Counted from the first letter of the stretch, positions 34,892-44,420 are shown. The stretch: 64,000 nt of DNA from Clostridium sp. BSD9I1 (GCF_900185645.1 NZ_FYAM01000023.1:1054001-1118000); one strand, 5' to 3'. Translations and numbers: made by a program. Notes: generated by a model not told the origin, from the letters alone.

Positions 34892-36031
34892 ATGGCTGAT
34901 TTGTATTTTAGTGATAATCATTTTAATAAAACACATAAAAAAAGAAGAAGAAAATTTATATTTTTACTTTCACTGGCACTCGTTATAAGCTCTTTAGCAT
35001 TTTTTACTTTTTCATGCTCACCTAATTTACTTTCTAACAATAAAAATAATGATAATAATATGAGCGCTCAGCAGCCTCAATCTTCCTCTACTAATCCACC
35101 AAACTTTGCTGAACCAAAGGAAGCCCTATCTATTCCTGAGGTAGTTAAAAAAGTAAGCCCCGCAGTGGTTAGTGTTTCTACAAAAAGCATCGTACGTCAG
35201 TGGGGCCGAGATTTTGGAGTTCAAGAAGGTATAGGCTCAGGATTTATAATAAATAATGAGGGCTATATACTTACAAATTATCATGTAATTTCAGGTGCTC
35301 AAGAAGTAAGAATTATATTTAATGATAGTAAAGCAGTAAACGCCAAAATAATCAATTACGATTCAGTTCAAGATATAGCTGTGGTAAAAGTAGATGGAAA
35401 TATAAAAGTTCCTGGAGTTGTTGAGCTTGGAGATTCGGATAAAGTACAGGTTGGAGAAAGTGTCGTTGCCATAGGTAATCCTTTAGGCAAGGAATTTATA
35501 GGTACTGTAACTCGTGGAATAATTAGTGCTACAAATCGCGGTGTTGAAGTTGAAAAAGGAAGAACTCAAAACTTTCTCCAAACAGATGCTGCTATAAATC
35601 CTGGCAACAGTGGCGGACCCCTTATAAATACTTTAGGTCAAGTTATTGGAATAAATACTGCAAAAATCACTGAACAAGGTGTAGAAGGAATAGGCTTTTC
35701 CATACCTATAAATACAGTAAAACAAAGGCTTACAGCCTTAACTAAACCAGTACTTAGAATAGGTATTGGCGCCATAGGTATAACGAATGAAATTTCTAAA
35801 AGTGAGGGCATTCCTACAGGAGTTTATGTTAAAGAAGTATATCCTGAGAGCCCTGCTTCTAAAGCAGGTATTACAGTAAATGATTTAATTACTAAATTTG
35901 ATGGAAAACCCGTCACATCTATAGAAGAAATAAATTCTATAAAGGCAACTCATAAAGCTGGTGATGTAATTACAGTTGAAATTTTGAGAAATAAAAAAAA
36001 TATAACGGCAAACCTCACTTTAAGTGAGTAA
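34892..36031 (+). CDS. htrA: HtrA-like membrane serine protease (DegP/HtrA family)
   Basis: 379 residues. A short cytosolic Lys/Arg-rich start and one membrane helix (about 21-41) lead to a trypsin-like domain with His131 (LTNYHVISG), Asp161 (DIAVVKVDG) and Ser240 (NPGNSGGPL). One PDZ domain follows (about 290-375). It degrades misfolded envelope proteins. ATG 34892 is chosen because TGGAGGG lies before it; an in-frame TTG at 34877 is unlikely. It faces the two-component operon and ends at a terminator. Confidence 0.95.
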   Translation: MADLYFSDNHFNKTHKKRRRKFIFLLSLALVISSLAFFTFSCSPNLLSNNKNNDNNMSAQQPQSSSTNPPNFAEPKEALSIPEVVKKVSPAVVSVSTKSIVRQWGRDFGVQEGIGSGFIINNEGYILTNYHVISGAQEVRIIFNDSKAVNAKIINYDSVQDIAVVKVDGNIKVPGVVELGDSDKVQVGESVVAIGNPLGKEFIGTVTRGIISATNRGVEVEKGRTQNFLQTDAAINPGNSGGPLINTLGQVIGINTAKITEQGVEGIGFSIPINTVKQRLTALTKPVLRIGIGAIGITNEISKSEGIPTGVYVKEVYPESPASKAGITVNDLITKFDGKPVTSIEEINSIKATHKAGDVITVEILRNKKNITANLTLSE

Positions 36032-36042
36032 GTATTAAAATA

Positions 36043-36069
36043 AAAAAGTTGGCACTTAGCCAACTTTTT
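36043..36069. terminator. bidirectional terminator between htrA and truA
   Basis: AAAAAGTTGGC pairs with GCCAACTTTTT. The A/T runs on both sides serve the two convergent genes. Confidence 0.85.
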
Positions 36070-36072
36070 AAA

Positions 36073-36822
36073 TTAGTATTGAACTTCTTTTAATGTTAGT
36101 CCTTTAGCTGATGCTTTCTGGCCTGCTTTTTCCCTACTTTTTTCCATTAATATAGTTTCTACATCCTCTGCCATAAGTTTTCCTTCACCAACTTCTATAA
36201 GTGTTCCAGCTATAATTCTTACCATATTTAATAAAAAACTGTTTGCGTTTACTTCTATTTCTATTAATCCATCATTCTTATTTATATTTATGTAATTTAT
36301 TGTTCTAAGGGTTGATTTATTATGCTTAGCTTTTAAACTCGTAAAGCTTTTAAAATCATGAGTTCCTATTAGGTACTCCGCTGCTTTCTTCATATTTTCT
36401 ATATCTAACTCATTAGGTATATGATTTGTAAAATCTCTAGTAAATACATTATTATATCTATTGTTATCAATTTTATAAACATAGGTTTTTGATTTAACAT
36501 TGTATCTTGCATGGAATCTATCTTTTGCAATCTTTAGTTCCTTTATTACAATATCTTTGGGCAAATATTCCTCTAAATATTTCTCCATTTCATATGTTGG
36601 AAGCATACAATCAGTAAAAAAATTAGCTATATAGTTTTCCGCGTGAACTCCTGAGTCAGTTCTTCCACAACCGATAACATTTATCTCCTCTCCTGTCATC
36701 TTACTTAAAACATTTTCTATCTTTCCTTGTATGGTTTTAGCAGTGCTATCCTTTTGATTTTGCTTCTGCCACCCATTATATCTTGTTCCATCATACTGAA
36801 TTATCATTTTTATATTTCTCAT
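36073..36822 (-). CDS. truA: tRNA pseudouridine(38-40) synthase
   Basis: 249 residues. Asp56 in GCGRTDSGVHA is the catalytic Asp of TruA. Other family features are IQYDGTRYNGWQ at the N-terminus, FHARYNVKSKTYVYKI and FLLNMVRIIAGTL. It converts uridines at positions 38-40 of the anticodon arm. ATG 36822, behind AAGGAG, was chosen; an in-frame ATG at 36852 gives a non-family 10-residue extension. Usually in an operon with the energy-coupling factor genes, but alone here. Confidence 0.95.
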   Translation of the reverse strand: MRNIKMIIQYDGTRYNGWQKQNQKDSTAKTIQGKIENVLSKMTGEEINVIGCGRTDSGVHAENYIANFFTDCMLPTYEMEKYLEEYLPKDIVIKELKIAKDRFHARYNVKSKTYVYKIDNNRYNNVFTRDFTNHIPNELDIENMKKAAEYLIGTHDFKSFTSLKAKHNKSTLRTINYININKNDGLIEIEVNANSFLLNMVRIIAGTLIEVGEGKLMAEDVETILMEKSREKAGQKASAKGLTLKEVQY

Positions 36823-36989
36823 ACTAATCTCCTTTTTCGCTTTTCGCAACATTATTATATCTACTATTCTGTGTCAATGCAAAATATCTTTTTCTTTCAT
36901 AGCTAAAGTATACTATTAGATGAATCTAAAAGCCACCTGTTAATTTTTACCCATGCAGCTTTTATTACTAACTTTCTCTTTTTAAATAG

Positions 36990-37018
36990 TTGACAATAGT
37001 AATTATTATTCTTATAAT
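36990..37018 (+). promoter_or_regulatory. consensus promoter of the Rrf2 regulator
   Basis: TTGACA (36990-36995), 17 nt, and TATAAT (37013-37018), a perfect sigma-A promoter. TAATTAT (about 37000-37006) and ATAATTA (37014-37020) form an inverted pair over it, a possible self-operator. Confidence 0.8.
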
Positions 37019-37062
37019 TATAGATAAATAAAGTCTTTAATATCTGTTAAGGAGGTTTTACT

Positions 37063-37476
37063 TTGAAATATACAAAAGCTACAAACTACGCATTACATAT
37101 AATTGCATATATGATTAGATATGATAAAAATGATAACTTGAGTTTACAGCCGCTAGCAAATCACTTCAATATATCTCCTACTTATCTTTCTAAGATTTTA
37201 ACGCAGTTAGTAAAGGCTGGTTTAATTCAATCAACTCCAGGTGTAAACGGCGGTTATATTTTGAATAGAAAGAAAGAAGAAATTTCATTTATGGATGTAA
37301 TCAGAGCAACCGAGGGCACTGGGGCATTATTTAATTGTGGCATAGAAGAAGAAGGTAAGTGTTGTATTAACACAGTAATGGCAGAAGCAGAAACTATGAT
37401 GGAGACATATCTGCAGAATAAAAAGCTCTATGAAGTAGTTAAAAATTCATCAAATTATGAAATAGATAAGGAATAA
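37063..37476 (+). CDS. Rrf2 family transcriptional regulator
   Basis: 137 residues. A winged helix-turn-helix (YALHIIAYMIRYDKNDNLSLQPLANHFNISPTYLSKILTQLVKAGLIQSTPGVNGGYIL) is followed by a helix and the Cys cluster FNCGIEEEGKCCINTV. Three cysteines in this part suggest that an iron-sulfur cluster or thiols could sense redox or nitric oxide (IscR/NsrR-like), but the spacing is not the standard one. The start is TTG at 37063 behind AAGGAGG. A methyltransferase gene follows at 37660 on the same strand. Confidence 0.9.
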   Translation: MKYTKATNYALHIIAYMIRYDKNDNLSLQPLANHFNISPTYLSKILTQLVKAGLIQSTPGVNGGYILNRKKEEISFMDVIRATEGTGALFNCGIEEEGKCCINTVMAEAETMMETYLQNKKLYEVVKNSSNYEIDKE

Positions 37477-37659
37477 TTCTTCCACCTATTAAGCTATATT
37501 ATATAGCTTTCAACGCCTTAATTATAGATATTAAATATCTGTAATACATGTAATCTAAAGATTTTGATTAGTTCTTTTAAGGAAACAGTGTATATTCTCA
37601 AAACTAACGTTAACAATATTCTAGCGAGCCATAAAATAAAACATAAAGGAGAGGTATAT

Positions 37660-38289
37660 ATGGGAGAATTTTGGGAAGCAAGTTTTATAGAAAAGCAAAT
37701 GATGTGGGGACTGGAGCCTGCAGACTCTGCAATCTTGGCAAAGGACCTTTTTTTGGAGAAAAAAGTTAAGGATATATTGATTCCAGGTATTGGATACGGC
37801 AGAAATGCAAAGATCTTTATTGACAACGGAATTAATGTAACAGGTATTGAGATATCCCAAACAGCCATTGATTTAGGAAAACAGAATGGGCTTGACAGTA
37901 AAATCTATCATGGTTCAGTAACTGATATGCCTTTTGATGACAAACTTTATGACGGTATATTTTGCTATGCACTTATTCACTTATTGGATATTAATGAAAG
38001 AGAAAAATTAATTAAGGATTGTTATAATCAGCTAAAGCCAAATGGATATATGATTTTCACTGCAATTTCCAAGAAAGCACCAATGTTTGGAAAAGGTAAA
38101 CAACTTAGTAAAGATCGATTTGAGATAATGGACGGTGTAAAAATTTTCTTTTATGATTCTGATTCAGTAAAGCAGGAATTTGGTAAATATGGATTAGTGG
38201 AATCTTCAGAAATCGACGAACCTAGTAAGAATATGAAAAATAAGCCTCCATTGAAATTTACAATTATAAAATGTAAAAAAGAACACTAA
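37660..38289 (+). CDS. class I SAM-dependent methyltransferase
   Basis: 209 residues. The SAM site is ILIPGIGYGRNAKIFIDNG (motif I, VLxxGxGxGR), then acidic TGIEISQTAI, and motif IV DGIFCYALIHLLD. The opening MGEFWEASF-x-EKQ-x-MWG resembles small-molecule or thiopurine-type methyltransferases. Start 37660 behind AAAGGAGAGG; an in-frame upstream ATG adds non-family residues. 183 nt after the Rrf2 gene on the same strand. Substrate not known. Confidence 0.85.
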   Translation: MGEFWEASFIEKQMMWGLEPADSAILAKDLFLEKKVKDILIPGIGYGRNAKIFIDNGINVTGIEISQTAIDLGKQNGLDSKIYHGSVTDMPFDDKLYDGIFCYALIHLLDINEREKLIKDCYNQLKPNGYMIFTAISKKAPMFGKGKQLSKDRFEIMDGVKIFFYDSDSVKQEFGKYGLVESSEIDEPSKNMKNKPPLKFTIIKCKKEH

Positions 38290-38329
38290 AGGTACGTTAA
38301 CTTCAAATATTTATTGTTTTGACATAAAA

Positions 38330-38402
38330 AGAGCAGATATTGTTACAATATAATATCCAAAACGCAAATAGATTTTGTACAATATCTGTTGATGTTCTCT
38401 AG
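38330..38402 (+). terminator. long inverted repeat after the methyltransferase gene
   Basis: GCAGATATTGT pairs with ACAATATCTGT around a 40-nt loop, with AGAG/CTCT outside. Perhaps a terminator, but the T run is missing, so this could be a repeat. Confidence 0.4.
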
Positions 38403-38449
38403 TTTCCACATTCTAATAAATATTTCATCTTTCATCGTCTATATTATTA

Positions 38450-38545
38450 GCAAATATCTTTGAATTTTTTTAAATCTTTCCAATTTGGTTCTAGTCCATA
38501 TTGTCTGCATACTTGTAAGTATTTTTCTAGAATTTTAATACTCAT
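38450..38545 (-). CDS. 32-residue small ORF
   Basis: An AAGGAGGAG site 5 nt before ATG 38545 opens a 31- to 32-residue ORF (MSIKILEKYLQVCRQYGLEP ... KKFKDIC), with no membrane segment. The same frame can be read up to 38722, but that part covers a structured leader and is not likely to be translated. A promoter TTTACA-17-TATAAT lies at 38757-38729, giving a leader of about 175 nt. No family recognised. The ribosome site supports translation, though it could also be a decayed gene end. Confidence 0.5.
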
Positions 38546-38728
38546 TGAATCTCCTCCTTGATAAACATTGATAATCCTTTCGAGGAATGCTCCAATATAC
38601 TTGGGAAGTATACTGGGGGCATACCTTAATGGATGTGCCTTTTTTATTTTTTCATTCTTTCTTATATGTAAACTCTTTGCTGTTATTTTACATGAAACGA
38701 TTTTATTTATGTAATTTACCACACTAAT
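38546..38728 (-). ncRNA. structured leader of the 32-residue ORF (possible regulatory RNA)
   Basis: Between the promoter and the ORF the transcript can form CCAGTATACTT / AAGTATATTGG (11 bp with one G-U, 3-nt loop), GGCA / TGCC around it, and TCCT-CGAA-AGGA. The promoter is at 38757-38729. A 175-nt leader before a 32-residue ORF is unusual and could be a riboswitch, attenuator or small RNA. It matches no class I can name. Confidence 0.4.
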
Positions 38729-38757
38729 ATTATATCAATTTTTACATTATATGTAAA
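38729..38757 (-). promoter_or_regulatory. promoter of the 32-residue ORF transcript
   Basis: TTTACA (38757-38752), 17 nt, TATAAT (38734-38729) on the minus strand. Confidence 0.65.
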
Positions 38758-38866
38758 TATATGGAATGCAATGTCGAACGATATTATATATTTTTATGTA
38801 TATTATTTTTATATTTTATAAAATTAAAGAGTACACTAATTTATATGTAATACCAAAAACGACTTT

Positions 38867-38917
38867 AGGTTATAAAATAGCCAAAATAACTGTTTCTTGA
38901 CTATCCTATAACCTTTT
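38867..38917. terminator. inverted repeat downstream of the DUF421 pair
   Basis: AGGTTATA and TATAACCT with ATAG/CTAT inside form a long hairpin. T runs occur on the plus side and, a few nt later, on the minus side, so it could end the DUF421 transcript. Confidence 0.5.
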
Positions 38918-38991
38918 TATCCTCGAATAGAATATTGATTTATATTTGAGTTAATTGTATAAGTACTAAAAGAAACTCCATTTAAAAACAT

Positions 38992-39720
38992 CTAGTTATA
39001 TAAAGGTATTATTGGGTTATTATCTTCGATATATTTTTTGGGAGAAACGTGCAGTTCTTTTTCCATATTTATTGAAGCAAAAAAGACCTCTTCTACGCTA
39101 TTTATACTAAGGTTAGCCAAGTGTTCTCTTAACCAATTCTCTGATAAATTAAGCTTTATTAAAGTATCATTATATAATATTCCATCAACTATTATTGGAT
39201 AGGATAAAGAAGACTCTTTTTTATTTAAATTCATATCCTCAATAGTTACTTCAGCTTTATTGGGTTTTTTAAGTATTGAAATATTGCCATTAGCTTCTAC
39301 AATTCCTAAGTACACCTCACTTATATCGAACACTTCTTTTTCTCTCAGCATTTGAAGAATATTATCTATTGAATACCGTATCTTCGTGAGGTTTGATACT
39401 AAAAACTTACCATCTTGTATAACAATCGTAGGTTCAAATGTAATTATATGTCCAAACCTTCTATATTTTATTTTTAGCCTAGATATAACCTTCTGAAAAA
39501 TCCCCATTAAAACAATGGCAACAGCAGTATGTACGTGTTTAATATTGGGGTCTGCTATATCTGCTCCAACAACTGCGCCTAATATTACTATAACTAAGAA
39601 ATCAAATACAGGAAGTTCTCCGATAGAGCGTTTTCCCATATATAGTGTTATTGCAAGCATAAGCGGAAAAATAGTAATAATTCTTCCAAAAAGAATAGCA
39701 AACTCTTTAACCATTTCCAT
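38992..39720 (-). CDS. DUF421 (YetF-like) membrane protein, copy 1
   Basis: 242 residues. Three membrane helices at the N-terminus contain the family stretch MGKRSIGELPVFDFLVIVILGAVVGADI. A cytoplasmic domain follows (FEPTIVIQDGKFLVSNLTKIRYSIDNILQMLREKEVFDISEVYLGIVEANGNISIL). YetF/YdfR-type proteins are linked to spore membranes in Bacillus, with no known activity. It lies 73 nt after its paralogue, on the same strand. Confidence 0.88.
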   Translation of the reverse strand: MEMVKEFAILFGRIITIFPLMLAITLYMGKRSIGELPVFDFLVIVILGAVVGADIADPNIKHVHTAVAIVLMGIFQKVISRLKIKYRRFGHIITFEPTIVIQDGKFLVSNLTKIRYSIDNILQMLREKEVFDISEVYLGIVEANGNISILKKPNKAEVTIEDMNLNKKESSLSYPIIVDGILYNDTLIKLNLSENWLREHLANLSINSVEEVFFASINMEKELHVSPKKYIEDNNPIIPLYN

Positions 39721-39793
39721 AAGTCTTTTTCCTTTCTTACTTTCACTTTAATATTATAACTAAACTAACTATTGTGATGTACTAAATTAAATA

Positions 39794-40522
39794 CTAGTTG
39801 TATAATGGAAAAATACTGTCTTTATTAGCTACATCGTTCTTTAGTGAAACATGAAGTTCTTTTTCTGTGTTAACAGACGCAAAAAATACTTCATCTGTAC
39901 TTCCAATATTAAGGTTATTTAATTCCTTTTGCAACCAGATATCAGAAAGGCCAAGTTTTACCAATACATTCTTGTATACCTCACCATCGATTACTACAGG
40001 ATAAGATAGTGAAGAACTCTTTTTTGATATATTCAAGTCTTCTATTGTAATTAAGGCTTTGTTATCTTGCTTTAATATAGATAGCTTACCGCTAGCTTCA
40101 ACAATACCAATCTTTATATCCTTTACATCAAACACTCCTTGTTCTCTCAGCATTTGAAGAATATTATCTATAGAATAACGTAATCTTTTAAGATTGTGTG
40201 GAATAAACTTACCATTCTGAACAACTATGGTAGGCTCAAATGTAATAATATGACCTAATTTTCTATGTTTAATTATTAGTCTTGAAACTAATCGCTGCAA
40301 AAATCCAATTAGCACAATTGCCACTGCAGTATGGATATGAGGTATTTCAGGATCTGCTATATCTGCTCCTACTACTGCTCCTAAAGTGATTATTACTAAA
40401 AAATCAAAAACTGGAAGTTCACCTATAGAACGTTTTCCCATGTATAAGGTTATAATTAGCATTAAAGGCAAAATACTTATAATTCTGCCGCTAACTATTA
40501 AAAGTTCTTTCATTAAATGCAT
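39794..40522 (-). CDS. DUF421 (YetF-like) membrane protein, copy 2
   Basis: 242 residues, the same length as copy 1 and alignable end to end (MGKRSIGELPVFDFLVIITLGAVVGADI; LRYSIDNILQMLREQGVFDVKDIKIGIVEASGKLSIL). The duplicates have diverged throughout, so the event is old and both are retained. They may form a heteromer. Upstream (40523-40842) holds only an AAGAAACT/AGTTTCTT inverted repeat (40579-40600) and the ABC-F terminator. Confidence 0.88.
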   Translation of the reverse strand: MHLMKELLIVSGRIISILPLMLIITLYMGKRSIGELPVFDFLVIITLGAVVGADIADPEIPHIHTAVAIVLIGFLQRLVSRLIIKHRKLGHIITFEPTIVVQNGKFIPHNLKRLRYSIDNILQMLREQGVFDVKDIKIGIVEASGKLSILKQDNKALITIEDLNISKKSSSLSYPVVIDGEVYKNVLVKLGLSDIWLQKELNNLNIGSTDEVFFASVNTEKELHVSLKNDVANKDSIFPLYN

Positions 40523-40792
40523 ATAAAAACATCTCCCTTAACTATATACTCTCTGACATTAATATTCCCAATTATCATAAGAAACTTTCAAGAGTTTCTT
40601 ATTTATACTAAATATATATATTTATCATACTATAATGTTCTCTTTTCATAATTCTCTAACATTTATAGGTCTATAAACTTTACTGACAACAAAAGTAGCT
40701 AGTATCTGTTCTAAATGAACTATGTATGCCATACTTGTTAAGGTACCTTAGCAGCCTTCTTAAAATAAAATATCTATTTTATAACAATAAAG

Positions 40793-40814
40793 GAGGTAGA
40801 TTTCCTTCTACCCC
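40793..40814 (-). terminator. terminator of the ABC-F gene
   Basis: On the minus strand GGGGTAGA pairs with TCTACCTC (one mismatch), followed by a T-rich stretch. Confidence 0.6.
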
Positions 40815-40842
40815 TCTAATATCAACTATTACATTATACTTC

Positions 40843-42399
40843 TTACACTATTTTAGTTGTCCAATCCTCACAGTTCCATATTTCTGTCACTATATCTCTA
40901 TAAAATTCTGGTTCGTGAGATACTAGTAAAATTGATCCTCTGTATTCTTTTAAGGCTCTCTTTAATTCATCCTTTGCATCTACATCTAAGTGGTTAGTAG
41001 GTTCGTCTAGAATTAAAATGTTAGTTTCAGTATTTAATATCTTACATAATCTAACCTTTGCAGCTTCTCCTCCAGATAGAACCATTATCTTTGATTCTAA
41101 TTGCTTAGTTGTTAATCCACACTTTGCTAGAGCTGCTCTTATTTCATATTGAGTTTTACTTGGGAACTCATTCCATACCTCTTCTATACAAGTATTTGTG
41201 TTTCCTGATCTATCTTCTTGTTCAAAGTATCCAATATGTTGATAATCTCCAAGCTCTACTTCACCAGATAGTGGCTTAACTTTTCCTAAAAGACTCTTGA
41301 GTAGTGTTGATTTACCAAGACCATTAGCTCCAACTAATGCTATCTTCTGGCCTCTTTCCATATAAAGATTTAATGGTTTAGTTAAAGGACTGTCATACCC
41401 TATTACTAAATCCTTAGTTTCAAATATCATCTTTCCTGAAGTTCTTGCGGTTTTAAAATTAAATTCTGGCTTTGGTTTTTCTTTTACTAGCTCTATAACT
41501 TCCATCTTATCTAATTTCTTTTGTCTTGATTTAGCCATATTCGCAGTGGCAACATTTGCCTTATTTCTTGCAACGAAATCTTCAAGTCTTTCAATTTCCT
41601 TTTGTTGTTTTTCAAAAGCTGCTTCCAGTCTCTTTTTATTTGCTTCATATAATCTCATAAATTCATCATAGTCTCCTACATATCTTGTAAGCTTTCTTTC
41701 CTCTACATGATATATTAAGTTAACTACTGAATTTAAAAATGGTATATCATGAGATATCAATATAAATGCATTTTCATATTTATTTAAATATTTCTTAAGC
41801 CATTCTACATGCTCTTCATCTAGGTAATTAGTAGGCTCATCTAGAAGCAGAATATCTGGATTTTGAAGTAACAGCTTTCCAAGCAGTATCTTTGTTCTTT
41901 GTCCCCCTGATAAATCTTCTACATCTCTATCTAATCCTAAATCTAAAAGTCCTAACCCCTTTGCAACTTCCTCTACTTTAGCATCTATTGTATAAAATCC
42001 ATTATTATCTAATAAATCTTGAATTAATGCTGTTCTCTCAAGCATTTTTTCTAATTCTTCCGGTTCCACCTCACCCATTTTTTCATATAAAGAATTCATT
42101 TCCTTTTCTAAATCAAATAGGTAACTAAAAGCGTCTCTTAGAGCATCTCTAATATTTTGACCTTTAGTTAATGCTGCATGCTGATCCATATATCCAACTC
42201 TAACATTATTTGACCAAATAACCTTGCCTTCATCTGGCATAAGCTTATTTGTTACTATATTCATAAAAGTTGATTTACCTTCTCCATTAGCACCAATTAG
42301 TCCAACATGCTCCCCTTTTAATAATCTAAAAGACACATCTTCAAATATAGCTCTATCACCAAAACCATGGTTTATATTTTTAACTGTTAATATACTCAT
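40843..42399 (-). CDS. ABC-F family ATPase (YkpA/YbiT-like)
   Basis: 518 residues, two ABC domains and no membrane helix. First half: Walker A GANGEGKST, signature LSGGQRTK, Walker B LLLDEPTNYLD. Second half: GANGLGKST, LSGGEAAK, ILDEPTNHLD. The linker with its arm is in between (EKQQKEIERLEDFVARNKANVATANMAKSRQ). ABC-F proteins bind the ribosome E site and affect translation or antibiotic resistance. The shape matches housekeeping YkpA/YbiT rather than the resistance Vga/Lsa types, since the linker is not long. Confidence 0.9.
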   Translation of the reverse strand: MSILTVKNINHGFGDRAIFEDVSFRLLKGEHVGLIGANGEGKSTFMNIVTNKLMPDEGKVIWSNNVRVGYMDQHAALTKGQNIRDALRDAFSYLFDLEKEMNSLYEKMGEVEPEELEKMLERTALIQDLLDNNGFYTIDAKVEEVAKGLGLLDLGLDRDVEDLSGGQRTKILLGKLLLQNPDILLLDEPTNYLDEEHVEWLKKYLNKYENAFILISHDIPFLNSVVNLIYHVEERKLTRYVGDYDEFMRLYEANKKRLEAAFEKQQKEIERLEDFVARNKANVATANMAKSRQKKLDKMEVIELVKEKPKPEFNFKTARTSGKMIFETKDLVIGYDSPLTKPLNLYMERGQKIALVGANGLGKSTLLKSLLGKVKPLSGEVELGDYQHIGYFEQEDRSGNTNTCIEEVWNEFPSKTQYEIRAALAKCGLTTKQLESKIMVLSGGEAAKVRLCKILNTETNILILDEPTNHLDVDAKDELKRALKEYRGSILLVSHEPEFYRDIVTEIWNCEDWTTKIV

Positions 42400-42499
42400 A
42401 ATTTGCTCCTTTACTGTAAAAAATTCATCATATTTAGTCTAATGGGCAGAGTATTTGATGTCAAGAAGAAAATAATGCTGAAGCAACTACAAAATAAGG

Positions 42500-42537
42500 A
42501 AAGATTGCAAATGTAATTTACACATTTACAATCTTTC
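42500..42537 (-). terminator. terminator of the rib operon
   Basis: AAAGATTG-c-AAATGT and ACATTT-a-CAATCTTT form a near-perfect 15-bp hairpin 40 nt after ribH, with T-rich sequence on the minus side. Confidence 0.75.
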
Positions 42538-42575
42538 TATATTTATCAGTGTTTAGTTATTTACTTTACCCTAGT

Positions 42576-43040
42576 CTATTCTATTTCTCTTAAAAGATTA
42601 GCCATTTCAATTGCAGTTACTGCTGCATCATAGCCCTTATTTCCTGCTTTAGTGCCTGCTCTTTCAATTGCTTGCTCAATTGAGTCTGTAGTTAATACTC
42701 CAAATATAACTGGAAGCTCTGTATTTAATCCTACATGCGCTATCCCCTTAGTAACTTCAGAAGAAACATAATCAAAATGTGGTGTATTTCCTCTAATAAC
42801 TGCTCCTAGACATATTACCGCATCATATTTTTTTGACTTTGCCATCTTATTTGCAGCAAGTGGAATTTCAAAAGCTCCTGGTACCCAAGCAATTTCTATT
42901 TCATTTTCTTCTGCTCCATGTCTTTTAAGCGCATCTATAGCTCCTCCTAAAAGTTTAGATCCTATAAATTCATTAAATCTTCCTACAACTATACCAAATT
43001 TTAATCCTTTAGCAATTAAATTTCCTTCATATGTTCTCAT
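42576..43040 (-). CDS. ribH: 6,7-dimethyl-8-ribityllumazine synthase
   Basis: 154 residues, the standard length, joins the pyrimidine and the butanone phosphate to give lumazine. Family motifs are [42 protein letters not shown] (catalytic His) and [28 protein letters not shown] use ATG 43040, 8 nt after GGAGG; a TTG 15 nt upstream is on the site itself. Last gene of the rib operon. Confidence 0.96.
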   Translation of the reverse strand: MRTYEGNLIAKGLKFGIVVGRFNEFIGSKLLGGAIDALKRHGAEENEIEIAWVPGAFEIPLAANKMAKSKKYDAVICLGAVIRGNTPHFDYVSSEVTKGIAHVGLNTELPVIFGVLTTDSIEQAIERAGTKAGNKGYDAAVTAIEMANLLREIE

Positions 43041-43203
43041 TTTTTCATCCTCCAACTTTCCGTTATATTTTATTTTAGTTTTTATTTTATGTTACAATTT
43101 GCTGCAACTTTAAGTTTCAGCTAATATCTTTAATGCCTAATGTCTAATATCTAAATATATGCTACCTAATTATTAAAAAAATTTAGTGACTAGGAACTAG
43201 TGA

Positions 43204-44406
43204 TTAGAGATTATTAAGCATATGACCCATCTTTTCTTTCTTGGTTCTTAAGTAAAATTCATTTCTTTCATTATGATTCATTTGGATAGGTACTCTTTCT
43301 AATACTTCAATACCATATCCTGAAAGCCCTGAAAGTTTCTTAGGATTATTTGTCATAAGATTTATCTTAGTTACTCCTAAATCAGAAAGTATCTGTGCAC
43401 CTATTCCGTAATCTCTCATATCTGCTGGGAATCCTAAAGCTATATTAGCCTCTACGGTATCCATTCCTTGGTCTTGAAGTGCATAGGCCTTTAACTTGTT
43501 TATAAGTCCTATTCCACGACCTTCTTGCCTCATGTATAAAAGAATTCCTCTTCCTTCTTCAGCTATTTTTTTCATAGCTGATGCGTACTGCTCTCCACAA
43601 TCACATCTTTTAGAGCCTAGTGCATCCCCTGTCAAGCACTCTGAGTGAACCCTGACAAGTACAGGTTTCTCTCCACTTATATCTCCTTTAACTAGAGCTA
43701 CATGATGTTCTCCATTTAATTTATTTATATATCCATATATCTCAAAGTCACCATACTTGGTTGGCATTTTAGTTTTTACTACTCTTTCTATAAGCTTTTC
43801 ACTATGTCTTCTATAAGCAATTAAATCTGCAATAGTAATTATCTTTAGATTATGTGTCTTTGCAAATTCCATAAGCTCAGGAGTTCTTGCCATGGTTCCA
43901 TCTTCATTCATTATTTCACAAATAACTCCTGCTCCTTTCAGCCCTGCAAGTTTTGCAAGGTCCACTGCTGCTTCAGTATGCCCTGTTCTTTTTAATACTC
44001 CGCCTTGTCTAGAAGCTAATGGAAAGATGTGTCCAGGTCTTCTGAAGTCTGATGCTTTAGCTTTAGGATCTAGAGTTTTCTCTATAGTTAAAGCTCTTTC
44101 ATAAGCTGAAATTCCTGTAGTAGTTTCCATTGCATCTATTGAAACTGTAAAGGCTGTTTCGTGATTATCTGTATTATTTTTAACCATTGGGTGTATGTTT
44201 AATTCATTTAATCTTTCTTCTTCCATTGGCATACATATAAGTCCTCTACCGTATTTAGCCATAAAGTTTATAGCCTCTCCCGTGACCTTTTCTGCTGCCA
44301 TAAGAAGATCACCTTCATTTTCACGATCTTCATCATCTATAACTATTATGATTTTTCCCTCTCTAATATCCTCTATCGCTTCTTCTATACTATTAAATTT
44401 ATACAT
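43204..44406 (-). CDS. ribBA: bifunctional 3,4-dihydroxy-2-butanone 4-phosphate synthase / GTP cyclohydrolase II
   Basis: 400 residues. The RibB half has [21 protein letters not shown] and [33 protein letters not shown]. The RibA half has the zinc motif [17 protein letters not shown] and RQEGRGIGL, with [32 protein letters not shown]. It makes both precursors of riboflavin. It follows ribE by 14 nt in the operon. Confidence 0.97.
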   Translation of the reverse strand: MYKFNSIEEAIEDIREGKIIIVIDDEDRENEGDLLMAAEKVTGEAINFMAKYGRGLICMPMEEERLNELNIHPMVKNNTDNHETAFTVSIDAMETTTGISAYERALTIEKTLDPKAKASDFRRPGHIFPLASRQGGVLKRTGHTEAAVDLAKLAGLKGAGVICEIMNEDGTMARTPELMEFAKTHNLKIITIADLIAYRRHSEKLIERVVKTKMPTKYGDFEIYGYINKLNGEHHVALVKGDISGEKPVLVRVHSECLTGDALGSKRCDCGEQYASAMKKIAEEGRGILLYMRQEGRGIGLINKLKAYALQDQGMDTVEANIALGFPADMRDYGIGAQILSDLGVTKINLMTNNPKKLSGLSGYGIEVLERVPIQMNHNERNEFYLRTKKEKMGHMLNNL

Positions 44407-44420
44407 TCTTTAAATCCTCC

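Noticed and set aside
38546-38722. 91-residue version of the small ORF beginning at 38722
   Set aside because: The extension covers a hairpin leader close to the predicted transcription start and has no ribosome site; the site is at 38545.
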